A DNA stretch of 64,000 nucleotides. Origin: Boswellia sacra. Lineage: Eukaryota; Streptophyta; Magnoliopsida; Sapindales; Burseraceae. Where the stretch lies: assembly GCA_013180625.2 (NCBI GenBank), contig SNVD02002656.1:38309-102308 (forward strand). The letters are read 5' to 3'. The notes under the pieces are model-generated. The model saw only the letters and a program-made list of their open reading frames with translations, ran no database searches and was not told the origin of the DNA. Below, one piece after another: positions 51,019 to 60,539 of the stretch. Positions within the stretch are counted from its first letter, which is position 1. Every line of letters begins with the position of its first letter. The position numbers and the translations under genes are program-made.

Positions 51019-52275
51019 TGATAGTTATGGAAGTATGCAGTTATATATAACAAAATAGTAAACTGTAAAGTAAATTGACACAGAAGGATTTTTACGTGGT
51101 TTGGTTATAAAACCTACGTCCACGGACAGCTATAGAGCTGCAATTCACTAAATTCTTATTTGTACAATCTTTAGGACCTTTTACAGTGCTGACTCACCCT
51201 CACACGCTGACCTAATCTTTGTAAAACAAAATCTTCGCAAAGATCATAAACTCTAGTGACACTGCCCACTCTCTGCTGCAGATAACTTAACAACACACTA
51301 TTAAGTTACACATAACACCCGATGTCTGATACTCAATTACATAAATACTTAACCTGCAAGTTATTCCAAGTGTCTACTAACTCACTCAGACTTAATCAAC
51401 AACTCATGTATGATTTCTATCTCTCATACATGAATAAAAAAACTCAAAGAATCAAATTAAAGAAAATATTCCAATTTGTATTGAAGCTCTTTTATTAATT
51501 CATGAAATACGAAAGTCAAGACTCTTTCACAACCAAATCGATTAACCAGTTAATCTTTCTCATCAACGTCTCTCTTTCGCCTGGTTATTACATGAAATAT
51601 ATATAGTGAGAGGCTTGGACGAAATCTCCTAGAAATCCTATAAAAGATCTAATCAGCATCACATTAGGATTAGGAGAAATAAAATAGGAAGTGATTAAAT
51701 ACCAAAAGAGATTAGGATAAATAAATAATCTTCTATTCTAATCAGGATACAAGATATTATCCTAATCTTAGGAGATATTTATAAATCAAATACTTCCTAA
51801 AATATAATTTTAGAAACAGTAGAATAATCAAAATAATATTCTTGCTTCATCATAAGTTGAACAAAACGTAACACATGCATGACACATGCATGTTGTAACC
51901 AAAAAACTCATTGTCAATGCTCTCAGCATAAGCACTCGACAACCATGCTCGGCACTCGACACTTCTAACACAATTGTCTCGACACAAATCTTCTCTGCAC
52001 ATCTACTCGACACTTCGACAGTCGACACTCGACACGTATATAATCTCGACAACTCGACTTCACTCGACAACTCGACTTTGACTTCACTTGACAATCTCGA
52101 CAACTTGACTTTACTCGATAACTCGACTTCACTCGACGATCTCGACAACTTGACTTCACTCGACAATCTCAATAATATGCTCAACACTTGACAAAACAAC
52201 AACACGACACTGGAAATAAGCTCGACAACAACACTCGACACAGCTTGACACTGGCTCGACACACTAACACTAACA
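51019..52275 (-). repeat. 5' LTR of the Copia element (1257 bp)
   Basis: On the minus strand it begins TGTTAGTGTTAGTGTG at 52275 and ends ACTATCA at 51019. It contains the CTCGAC array (51942-52264) and retains a segment (about 51159-51224, with GTGCTGACTCACCCTCACA) missing from the 3' LTR but present in the relic at 1-196. Confidence 0.93.
51942..52264 (-). repeat. CTCGAC-rich array in the 5' LTR
   Basis: Same family of imperfect CTCGACAACTCGACTTC units as 40866-41222, with different copy number and order. Confidence 0.9.
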
Positions 52276-52280
52276 AAATT

Positions 52281-53485
52281 TTTATAAATTTAAAACAGGT
52301 CATCCTAAATTTTATTAATATCAATCTATAATCAATCAAATTAATTATTTTATTCAAAATCAAATAATTTTAGTTAGGTTTAGTTTCTTTCAATTTTTTT
52401 AATTCTGTTTATTATTATTATCTTTTAAGATAAAATCTCTGTTTTGCAGATATAGCTTCCATAGAGTAAGATGATGAATGCTAGCTCTTGCTGTAAAGTT
52501 TGCACCAATCTTCATAAATTTTGTAATTTTTTTTCACATCAGACGCTCTCCAATTCTTGTATTCAGGTGCAAAACTGCCTTCGTATATTTTTTTCACCGT
52601 CACCGTAAATTAATAAAAAGAGCATTTCACACATCAATTTGTCATTTTATAAAATAGTTGCCGTTCATATAAAAATCAAGGTATGCATGTCAATCAAATG
52701 AATCAACAAAGGGTAGATTTTGATGGCATAGTGTAAGGCTAAGAAGGTAAACTTACAAAAGATCAAATAAACTAACAATGAACTAAAAAATTCACAATTA
52801 AAACTGAAAAAATAAAAATTATAGATCAACAAAATTAAAATGCCTGAGAGCGATACGAGGCATAAAGATTGAGTGTATTGAAAGATTAAAAATTAGGACA
52901 CTGTCAATGGAGATAATCACTTTAAATTACTATTTAACGTGAACAGATATAGAGATTAAGGATTCAATAGATTCAAGGTAAGAGATTATGAAAATTAGGG
53001 ATCCAATAAATTGAGTAAACTAAAGAAATTAGGGCACCATGATTTAAAAAATTTGAGCCCACGAAACAATATAGAGTCGAAACATAGTTTGGCAAAAATA
53101 GATGCGGAGTCTTGAATTTCATAACTTTCGCTTAAAAAAGATGTTGTAACTTAATGCTGTGAAGAGCCTAAATTATTCTAGTGACTCTTATTTACAACGA
53201 TACTTGTAAGGTACAATTAAGATTAATTAATTATTTTATTTTTTATTTTCTCAAACAATTCACTCTCAAATGATATAAATCCACCACCACCCCACAAATT
53301 CTTGTGCCACCACCTAAATTATTATTGTACCAAGGAATTACTAATTGCCACACAAAAACATCAAAATTACCATAATTTTTAATTTAAATATTTTATGCAA
53401 ATACACATTGTTACTTTTCCTTTTTTTAATAAAATCTTTTAATATAAATCTGAATAAATATTCATAATTTTGAAAAAAATAAAAT
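52281..53485. other. Intergenic DNA between Copia and CACTA elements
   Basis: No gene recognised. 52440-52600 is a diverged copy of 39500-39670 on the other side of the Copia element. Confidence 0.5.
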
Positions 53486-53495
53486 TGTCACTACA

Positions 53496-53880
53496 AGAAA
53501 AATGCTCATATTTGACAATTTTTGGTCGCCAAATAAGTATATATTTGGTGGTCTTGAAAACGCCACCAATGGCACCGCCAAATATAGTCAATTTGGCGGT
53601 CGGTCAACGTGCCAAATAGGCACCTGACTATATTAGACGGTTTTTGGCCCCAAGTATAAATATTTTTTAAAATTAAAAATATATATATACTTGGCTGTTT
53701 TTAGCCGCCAAGTATAAATTACTATATTTGGCGGTTTTTGGCCGCCAAGTATAATAGTTTTAAAAATTAAAAAAATATATACTTGACGGTTTTTGGCCAC
53801 CAAATATAAATAATTTTAAAAATAAAAAAATATATATACTTGACAGTTTTTAGCCGTCAAGTATTTAAAAAAAATTAATA
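53496..53880. repeat. Subterminal repeats of the CACTA element
   Basis: Units like TTTGGCGGTTTTTGGCCGCC followed by AAGTATA, in direct and inverted orientation, recur at about 40-75 bp spacing. GGCGGTTTTTGGCCGCC is itself palindromic at its ends. In CACTA elements such repeats bind the element's own DNA-binding protein (family knowledge). Confidence 0.8.
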
Positions 53881-55691
53881 TATATATAATAGGTATTTTA
53901 AAAAATTTAAGAAATTAATAATTTGTATCATTTGTCACATTAAACAAATTTCTCATAAAACAAACATCAATCTTCGAATCAATCACACTTTATCACATAT
54001 CAAAAATCCATATAACAAACAAGTAAGCATACATTGTTAACAATCGCAATGCAAACAAAGAAATTCCTATGAAGCCAAAATAAATTTGAATTACCTTGTT
54101 TCTTGCATCTAACATGGTTGCTAAAGAATGTAATGGAACCCACCAGAATTTTGAAAATATAAAGTATACATGAAAATATAAAGTTTATTGAAAATCAACT
54201 AAACTGCAAGAAAATATCAAGAGACCACCTAATCAAATTCATCAAACGAATCACATTGCTATGAAAAGAAAAATAGTTTCCTGAACGAATAACCATACAA
54301 CGTTGGTGTAGCAACAATCTGAAAATATTAATTTGGAAAAGGAAGCTTTGTCACTTCATTCATGGAGGACAAAGCTGATCAGAGAGAAAACAATAACTAA
54401 GAAAGTGTAGCTCCAGAAAATATTCTCTATTATGACCTGAGTAGCAAATCTCAAGTAGTTTTGATAAACACTCAGTCATTACTGAATGCAATGTTTTAGC
54501 AAACTAAAGATAAGCCAGGAAAATAGGGAAAAGAAATAATAGTAACAGTAACGGTCCTGCTGCTATGACTAAAAATAAACCAAAGAAATAACAGTAAAGT
54601 TAACAACCTTTTTGCTACACAATACCACAGACATCTCAGCTGCTACATCAAAAATACAATCCAAAACAAGCCAATAAACTTTCTGCACCGAAGTTAATGA
54701 ATGCACAAAGACAATGAGAGCAAATTTGTTTCAAGGCAGTTAATCATACACTTATAAGATGATCCCTTCCTATTGCATTTCCCAATTAGAGGACCTTTAA
54801 AGCAAACAACATGCCATTTAGTCTGTAAGTACTATTTTCATCAATGTCTTTTATACACAAAACAAATCAAACCAATAACACTAACACACCTACAAATGTT
54901 AAAATGATGTTATGAGAAACCTGAGTTCACAACTGATTTCTCTTATAGCAATGTAAAGCAAACAGAATATACACCTAAACCCATAGACATTCACATCATA
55001 TAAATTGTAACATCACACCACCAGATTTAGTCAAGACAAAAATAAACTAATATATTAATAGGATGAAATTATTAAGTAATTAATATTTGACATTTAAAAG
55101 GCCTTTCATTTAAACACAAAAACTATGAAGCATGCATGACAAAGGCACTAATTTATCAGTTTATATATTTGACTGACTATTGGGTGATCAATATGGGATT
55201 TTAAGAAACTGTTAAAGGGTGAATAAGCTATATATGACTTAATCAAACCCATGGATATGAAACGGCAAGAAAAAGGTAGGCATTAAGATTCACCTGATGA
55301 ATGTTGCTCTAGAAGACTACAACACCATTAGAAATACTATAACCTAATCCCAGTACCAAAAGCACAACAACCCACCTCTACAAGCCAGCCTCGCCAATTT
55401 CAAAACCACATACCAATGATGCCACCGAACAAAACCATAAAACAAACTAGCATTAACACTAGATATAGAACAAACTAACAACCATCCAACAGTTTGTGTA
55501 AGAAGACAAAAAATGAATATTTTGAGAAGTGGCTAAAATAAATCTTTTTGTGAGAAAATAAAGGAAAAAGAAAAAGAAAAGAGTCATAATTACACTAAAA
55601 GAAAAACTATAATTTGGATCATTCAAGGAAACCAATACAATAAAATAAAGAACCATAATAAAACTTTAGAAAACAAACCAATAAAACCTAC
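53881..55691. other. CACTA interior, no recognised coding
   Basis: AT-rich. I looked for the next DRP3 exon (VPFEVLVRRQI-like) and for transposase blocks and saw neither. Part of it may be captured intron. Confidence 0.4.
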
Positions 55692-57399
55692 TTTTGGTAC
55701 AAACAAAGTAGACTTAGGACCAGTTGCATTTTGAATGGCAGTTCGAATGTCATCATTAGTCAAGTCCTCACACGGATCAACTTCCAGCAGTAGCAATTAA
55801 AACTGCATCAGATCGATAGTTAATAGGGGTTAGAATATTCGACTACAGCCTCTCTACCCAGAAAGCATTAGTTGGTCTAAGCAAAATTCATCCAGCCATA
55901 TGTTAATAGACAAAAGAGGCAAAATTCTTTTAAACACATAGCATTTATCAAGCTAGCTGTAATCTTCACACTGAATATTTTTAACTCTGAAACTAGTATC
56001 AATATAGAAAGGGCGACTAAGCAAGCAGTTTAAAGGGCCAGCCTGTGATATCTACACTAGGGACAACAACCAAAAGAAAAAAGGCTAAACAAAGTAGGCA
56101 AAAGGAATGCCAAACTTACTCTTCCTATTTTAATTTTTCAAAGAAGGAAGTTATCATCACACTCAAACAAAGCAAACACACCGCGCCCCTACCCCACCCA
56201 ATATAGGGGTATATCAATCTCTCTCACAGCTATTATTCATCCACAAAAGAGGTAATTACAGTTAAGCTACCCTCACACTTAAAAATAATAGTAATTAAAA
56301 AAATATAAATGAATAAATAAAAACAACCCCAAAGTAGTCTCTCTCTCGATGAGCTACAGTAATTGCAGAAGGGAGAACAATCAAAGCTAAAACCTTACAA
56401 TTAAATAATTGACATTCTTATTTTCCTTGCCCATCCTACCATCAATGAAGTAATTACATAAAGAAGGTAATTACCTAAAGAAGATGAAATTGATCCTTCA
56501 AATGGAATTAGCATAGACATAATGGCAAAAAATGGTGCTTAAAGTACATTTTTAAGCTATCAACTAATGATGTTAAGAACTAAAACATAAAGATGAAAAC
56601 CAGACTAATTTACTACTACATGAGGTAACGGTCACAATCTGATAAATCAAAAAACTATTATCACATGTGAAGCCACATACACACCTCTAAACTCTTCACA
56701 AAAATTGACTGAAAGATATAGTGGATTCGTGCTCCACGAGAAAGCTCAAATGTTGACATTTCTTCATTTTTTCCCTCAACCATTGAAGAAAACGCTGCTC
56801 TCAACAAATATTTACAACAGTGAGGTAAAGCACTAGATCAGTATGCAAAATATACAAGATGGAATCATAGTCCAACCATTTATCAATGAAAGAAAAAGAA
56901 TCCTATAGAAAAAAAATCACATGAATAAGTAGGCGTAAATATACCTCACCTTCAGAGTATTTAGAAAGAATATTCAGAAGTAGAGCACTCTGACCAGCCT
57001 ATCAGAGGCAAAAGTTGACAAGCAATTAGTATAAACATGTGGCAAATATCAGCAGTTAAAGGACAGTATAAAGCTCGGTCAAAACCACTAACTGAAATCA
57101 TTTGTCTACAATCAAACACAAGCTCTCCACATGTTGAAACTAAAGAATAAATTCTGAATCACAAGCAAACACTGCACTGCAACATAAAAATTAATTTAAA
57201 ACAAGAATAAAATTCTGTTTTCCTTCCTAAGACTAGAACTCATGATTTTGTAACTTAAAAAAGGATAAAAAAAAAATAGGTGCACCTTTGATTCTGTGAT
57301 CTCTCTATAGCTTGCATGCTCCTTTGCAACAGAAACCAGGGCTGAGCTTATACATGACTTCAACCCAGGAAGAATAGCCTTAATATGTTGTACTAGAAT
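55692..57399 (-). pseudogene. Captured fragment of a DRP3-type dynamin-related protein gene (4 exons)
   Basis: Minus-strand exons are 57399-57286 (ILVQHIKAILPGLKSCISSA ... EITESK), 56998-56950 (AGQSALLLNILSKYSE), 56794-56685 (NEEMSTFELSRGARIHYIFQ ... KSLE) and 55784-55692 (EVDPCEDLTNDDIRTAIQNA ... FVPK). The first three have good GT-AG borders and keep one frame. The fourth is in frame too, but its expected acceptor AG reads TG (...CTGCTG just before GAAGTTG). They correspond to the dynamin stalk/middle region of plant DRP3 proteins, which divide mitochondria and peroxisomes. The GTPase domain and the GED are absent. It is upstream-linked to the MFS fragment on the same strand. Confidence 0.85.
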
Positions 57400-57996
57400 C
57401 TGCAAAGAGAATAACACAAAAGGTGCAATTAATAGACAATTTGGAAGTTTATCAAATCCTACAGCACATAGGCATGAAACAATCAGTTCCCTTCCTCTTC
57501 AAAATAACTCCCAATTTCAACATAAGAAACTCTACTACACGAAAGCATTATCAAATCCTAACACTCAACAGCCGCTACTTTCTGTTGCTATTCCAATATC
57601 ATATCCAATTACCACATCAAACTAGAAAAACTGATCTACCCCATAAATAAAAAGGCATCTATAGATCTCCATCAAATCAGAAAAAAAAATCTGTTTTTTT
57701 TTTAAATGAGATCAAAATTCAATTAGCACAACACACCCTATAAATTACAAACTAAAATATTCCAAACAATGTCATTTTGCATTAAAAAAACCAGAAATTC
57801 AATAAGGACAAAATCCTTTTTTCTTTTTTACACCTGAATTTCAAATCATTCACAATGTAATTTTGCATTAAAAAAAAACTAGTAACTCAATTCCTCCTAA
57901 CTCTCTGATCACACAACAACAACAACAACAACAATGATAGAATACAAAAAGAGGTACTATCACATGTTGCATAATAAACCCAAAGATTGGACTTAC

Positions 57997-58430
57997 ATTA
58001 AATCAGAGAGCATTCCTAGAAAAGAACCAAGGAAGAAAGCAGTTGCGTATCCAACACACACAAACACCACCATTTGTTCCCTACTTACACCATAAAAAAC
58101 CAACTCATACTCCCCAAACACCGACCATAACCCTTCCATCACTGCATCCAAAACATGAAACAAATAATCAATAACGAATTTAATTTCACTATCCAAGTAG
58201 GGCCTAAAAAGAAAAATGAATTCATTACCTGAAGCAAGGAAATAGATGATGACGAAGTTTCGCTGGAAGCGGAGGAAGGAAGAGGAGATTCCAAGGTCGA
58301 AGTGAGAGGAAGATGAAAGCTTGTTGGATGAATGTGGAAGAACGAATATGGAGAAGAAGCAAGAAAGGAATATCAATATATGGAGAAACGGACTCGGCTC
58401 CCAAACGGAGCTCTCGATCACAACTCCCAT
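57997..58430 (-). pseudogene. Captured 5' part of an MFS (MFSD5/MOT2-like) transporter gene (2 exons)
   Basis: Exon 58430-58229 starts with ATG (MGVVIESSVWEPSPFLHILI) and ends at a GTAATG donor. Exon 58141-57997 (MEGLWSVFGEYELVFYGVSR ... FLGSFLGMLSDL) ends at a perfect GTAAGT donor. Together they encode 115 residues with about three hydrophobic segments. They match the N-terminus of plant major-facilitator proteins related to animal MFSD5 and to molybdate transporter MOT2 (recognised from memory). The rest of the about 450-residue transporter is missing. Spliced onto the dynamin exon at 57399, the frame would read two more codons and stop, giving about 117 residues. With intron retention it stops after 116. 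Confidence 0.8.
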
Positions 58431-58860
58431 TTTCTTTGAGCGACTTTGCTCGCGGCTACTTAGATCTCCCAGAAACCCTAGATCATGACTTGTTCGTGGA
58501 AGGAAATGTACGAAATGCAGGAGTGAGATAGTGACTCAGTGAGCTAGTCAGTGAGTGAGTGAGAGAGCGAGTGTCAGATCCGTATAGTACTTGATCGAGT
58601 TCTGCAACTGCAAGTGCAACTGAAAGGAACATGAAGGTGTTGGCTGGAGTCGGCGCTGCGCGATGCTAGAATCGACGAGTCGCGGGGCTGCTGGAGTCGG
58701 TGAGTTGCGGGGCTACTGGAGTCGGTGAGTTGCGGAGCTGCTGGAGTCGGTGCCTCGCGGGGCTGCTAGAGTCGGTGAGGCTGGATTCGGCGAGTTGCGG
58801 AGGAGGTGCTACGGCGCTGGAGAGAACGAGAGAGACGACTTAGTTTAGGTTTTGTGGAGA
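58431..58860 (-). promoter_or_regulatory. GC-rich upstream region with 25-bp tandem repeat, possible captured promoter/5' UTR
   Basis: The sequence is far more CpG-rich than its surroundings. Four 25-bp units beginning CTGCTGGAGTCGGTG or close variants start at 58688, 58713, 58738 and 58763. The block immediately upstream of the MFS start codon (58431-58560) is typical 5' UTR (AAACCCTAGATC motif on +). It may be the captured promoter of the transporter gene plus CACTA subterminal sequence. Confidence 0.5.
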
Positions 58861-58973
58861 TTATTTTGTTTATATAGTTTAGCAAAATTACGTGAATTTT
58901 TAATATATTAAAAATTTTTCATAATCACCCCTAAAAATTTACTTCTAAGTATTTAAACTTTATTTGTTTTCAT

Positions 58974-59188
58974 GAGTAATGCTACTCTTACAAACTACTT
59001 ATACAAACTCACCCATACAAACTGACGTGGCATAATGTGATTTGATAAATAAATGCAGTGATTTTATAAATATATATTAATAATAAATGACATTAATTAA
59101 CATGGTTGATGTGGCGATCATATGTGGATGCCACATCAGTTTTGTATGTGTGAGTTTGTATAAGTAGTTTGTATGAGTAGCATTACTC
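58974..59188. mobile_element. Mutator-type MITE, 215 bp, nested in the CACTA
   Basis: Exact 9-bp duplications TGTTTTCAT lie at 58965-58973 and 59189-59197. Termini GAGTAATGCTACTC are perfectly inverted, and the arms match over about 60 bp (ACAAACTACTTATACAAAC and its complement). The interior has a GTGGCAT/ATGCCAC pair. The long arms and 9-bp duplication indicate a Mutator-derived MITE. Confidence 0.88.
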
Positions 59189-59576
59189 TGTTTTCATATG
59201 TATCCTAATTACTTGTTAATTACTTGTCACTATCTAAAAATGTGAGAAATATGTAATATAATCAAAACAACAAGTGACAAGTATGAAGAAAATATGGGTT
59301 TGACTTTCATATTAATTTTATAGTTCTCACTTTTTTAAAAAAAGGTTAAATAAAAAAAATACAAAGTGATAAATATGTAAAAATTTCTTGTAGTGTGTTT
59401 AACGTTTTCATATTATAGTAAGAGGATAATTTCATAGATGCATATAATATTTTTGTTTACATAAATAAAGAGTATATTATTTTTGTTTAATTAACACAAA
59501 AAGTAATGGGTGGGTTGCATTAGCACTTAAGAAAATACTCTTGAAGAATAATATAGATTAGTCTATTTCCAACAGT

Positions 59577-60478
59577 AACATAATTTTTATTTTTGAAACA
59601 GCTTTAATTCTTATATACTTTATAATGAAATTAATTTTTCATCTCAAATAAAACTTAATATTTTTCATAACAATAATTAAATACTTTTATTTAAAAATAA
59701 ATTTTTTTTATACTTCATAAATAAATAATTATTTTTTATTCACAATTATGGTCTACGATTAACCAATTAACTGAACAGTTATCGACAAATATCCCACAAC
59801 TTCAAATCAAATAATCACTAGAACTAATAATTTTTTTTTGAATAATATACATTTAAGACTTAACAACTAATATACATAACATATAAATTGTAAATAACTA
59901 CGTAGATGACAACATGTCATCTATGTAAACTTCTTAATAGTAACATGAACATGTTATTTACCACTTCGATTTAAGAAATTATGTGAATATAACAATATTC
60001 TAAATAAAAAGTTTTTATTGACTCATAATTTATATTTGTAAAACTATTTTAAGTCTTATATACTTTGCAATTAAAATTATTTTCATCTCAAATAAAATGT
60101 AATATTATCATAATAATAATTTAATTACTTTTATTTAATAATTAAAATATTCCAATACTTCAAAAAAAATTATTTTTTTCATTGTTAATTATGGTCTATA
60201 TTAAAAAAAAATATTCACCAATTAGTTTACTATCGCCAATAGCCCACGAATTCAAATTAAATAATCGTTAGAACAATAATTTTTTTGAAATACTTTAATA
60301 ACTAACAACTAATATAAATAACATAAAAGTTATATTTAATTAAGTGGAGATGATATCCAATTTATGTAATCTTCATCATAGTAACATGCATATGTTATTA
60401 TCACTTTGATGAAAGAAATAATGTGAATGTTAAAAAAGTCCAATTTACATGTTTACACTCTTCCATAATTTATATATT
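59577..60478. repeat. Tandem duplication, about 450-bp unit
   Basis: Two head-to-tail diverged copies (about 59577-60034 and 60035-60478) share CTTATATACTTT, TTTTCATCTCAAATAAAA, AATTATGGTCTA, TAACAACTAATAT and AGTAACATG blocks in the same order. No coding content was seen. Confidence 0.7.
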
Positions 60479-60539
60479 TGAAATTATTTATTATCATCAT
60501 AAAATAGCAATAATCTAAAAAATTAAAATATAATGTTAA

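Larger units (their letters stand above)
40009..52275 (-). mobile_element. Sirevirus-type Ty1/Copia LTR retrotransposon, 12.3 kb, full length but decayed
   Basis: Five-base duplications AAATT lie at 40004-40008 and 52276-52280. LTRs start TGTTAG and end CTATCA when read on the minus strand. Minus-strand order is 5' LTR, PBS, gag with two CCHC knuckles, protease, integrase, reverse transcriptase, RNase H, extra ORF, PPT, 3' LTR. Sirevirus hallmarks are the initiator-Met PBS, long gag with coiled coil, A-rich/G5 polypurine tract (AAAAAGGGGGAGAT), extra PPT-like copies upstream and a 3' extra ORF. All coding regions carry stops or frameshifts. A LINE-derived insert sits at 44830-46571. Confidence 0.93.
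53489..59395 (-). mobile_element. Pack-CACTA: non-autonomous CACTA transposon carrying two host gene fragments
   Basis: The left terminus is CACTACAAGAAAAATGC and the reverse complement of the right terminus is CACTACAAGAAATTTTT. The 3-bp duplication TGT (53486-53488 and 59396-59398) is as expected for CACTA (En/Spm) elements. Subterminal repeats occupy 53496-53880. No TNP2-type transposase or TNPA was found. The interior holds, on the minus strand, the first two exons of an MFS transporter (58430-57997) and then four exons of a DRP3-type dynamin (57399-55692), introns included. A 215-bp MITE is nested at 58974-59188. Introns show the host DNA was captured at DNA level, not from mRNA. Confidence 0.85.

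Noticed and set aside
53489..59395. Interpretation as a genuine MFS or dynamin gene
   Set aside because: Only the first 115 residues of one protein and a stalk piece of the other are present, out of frame with each other, between CACTA termini with a matching TGT duplication.
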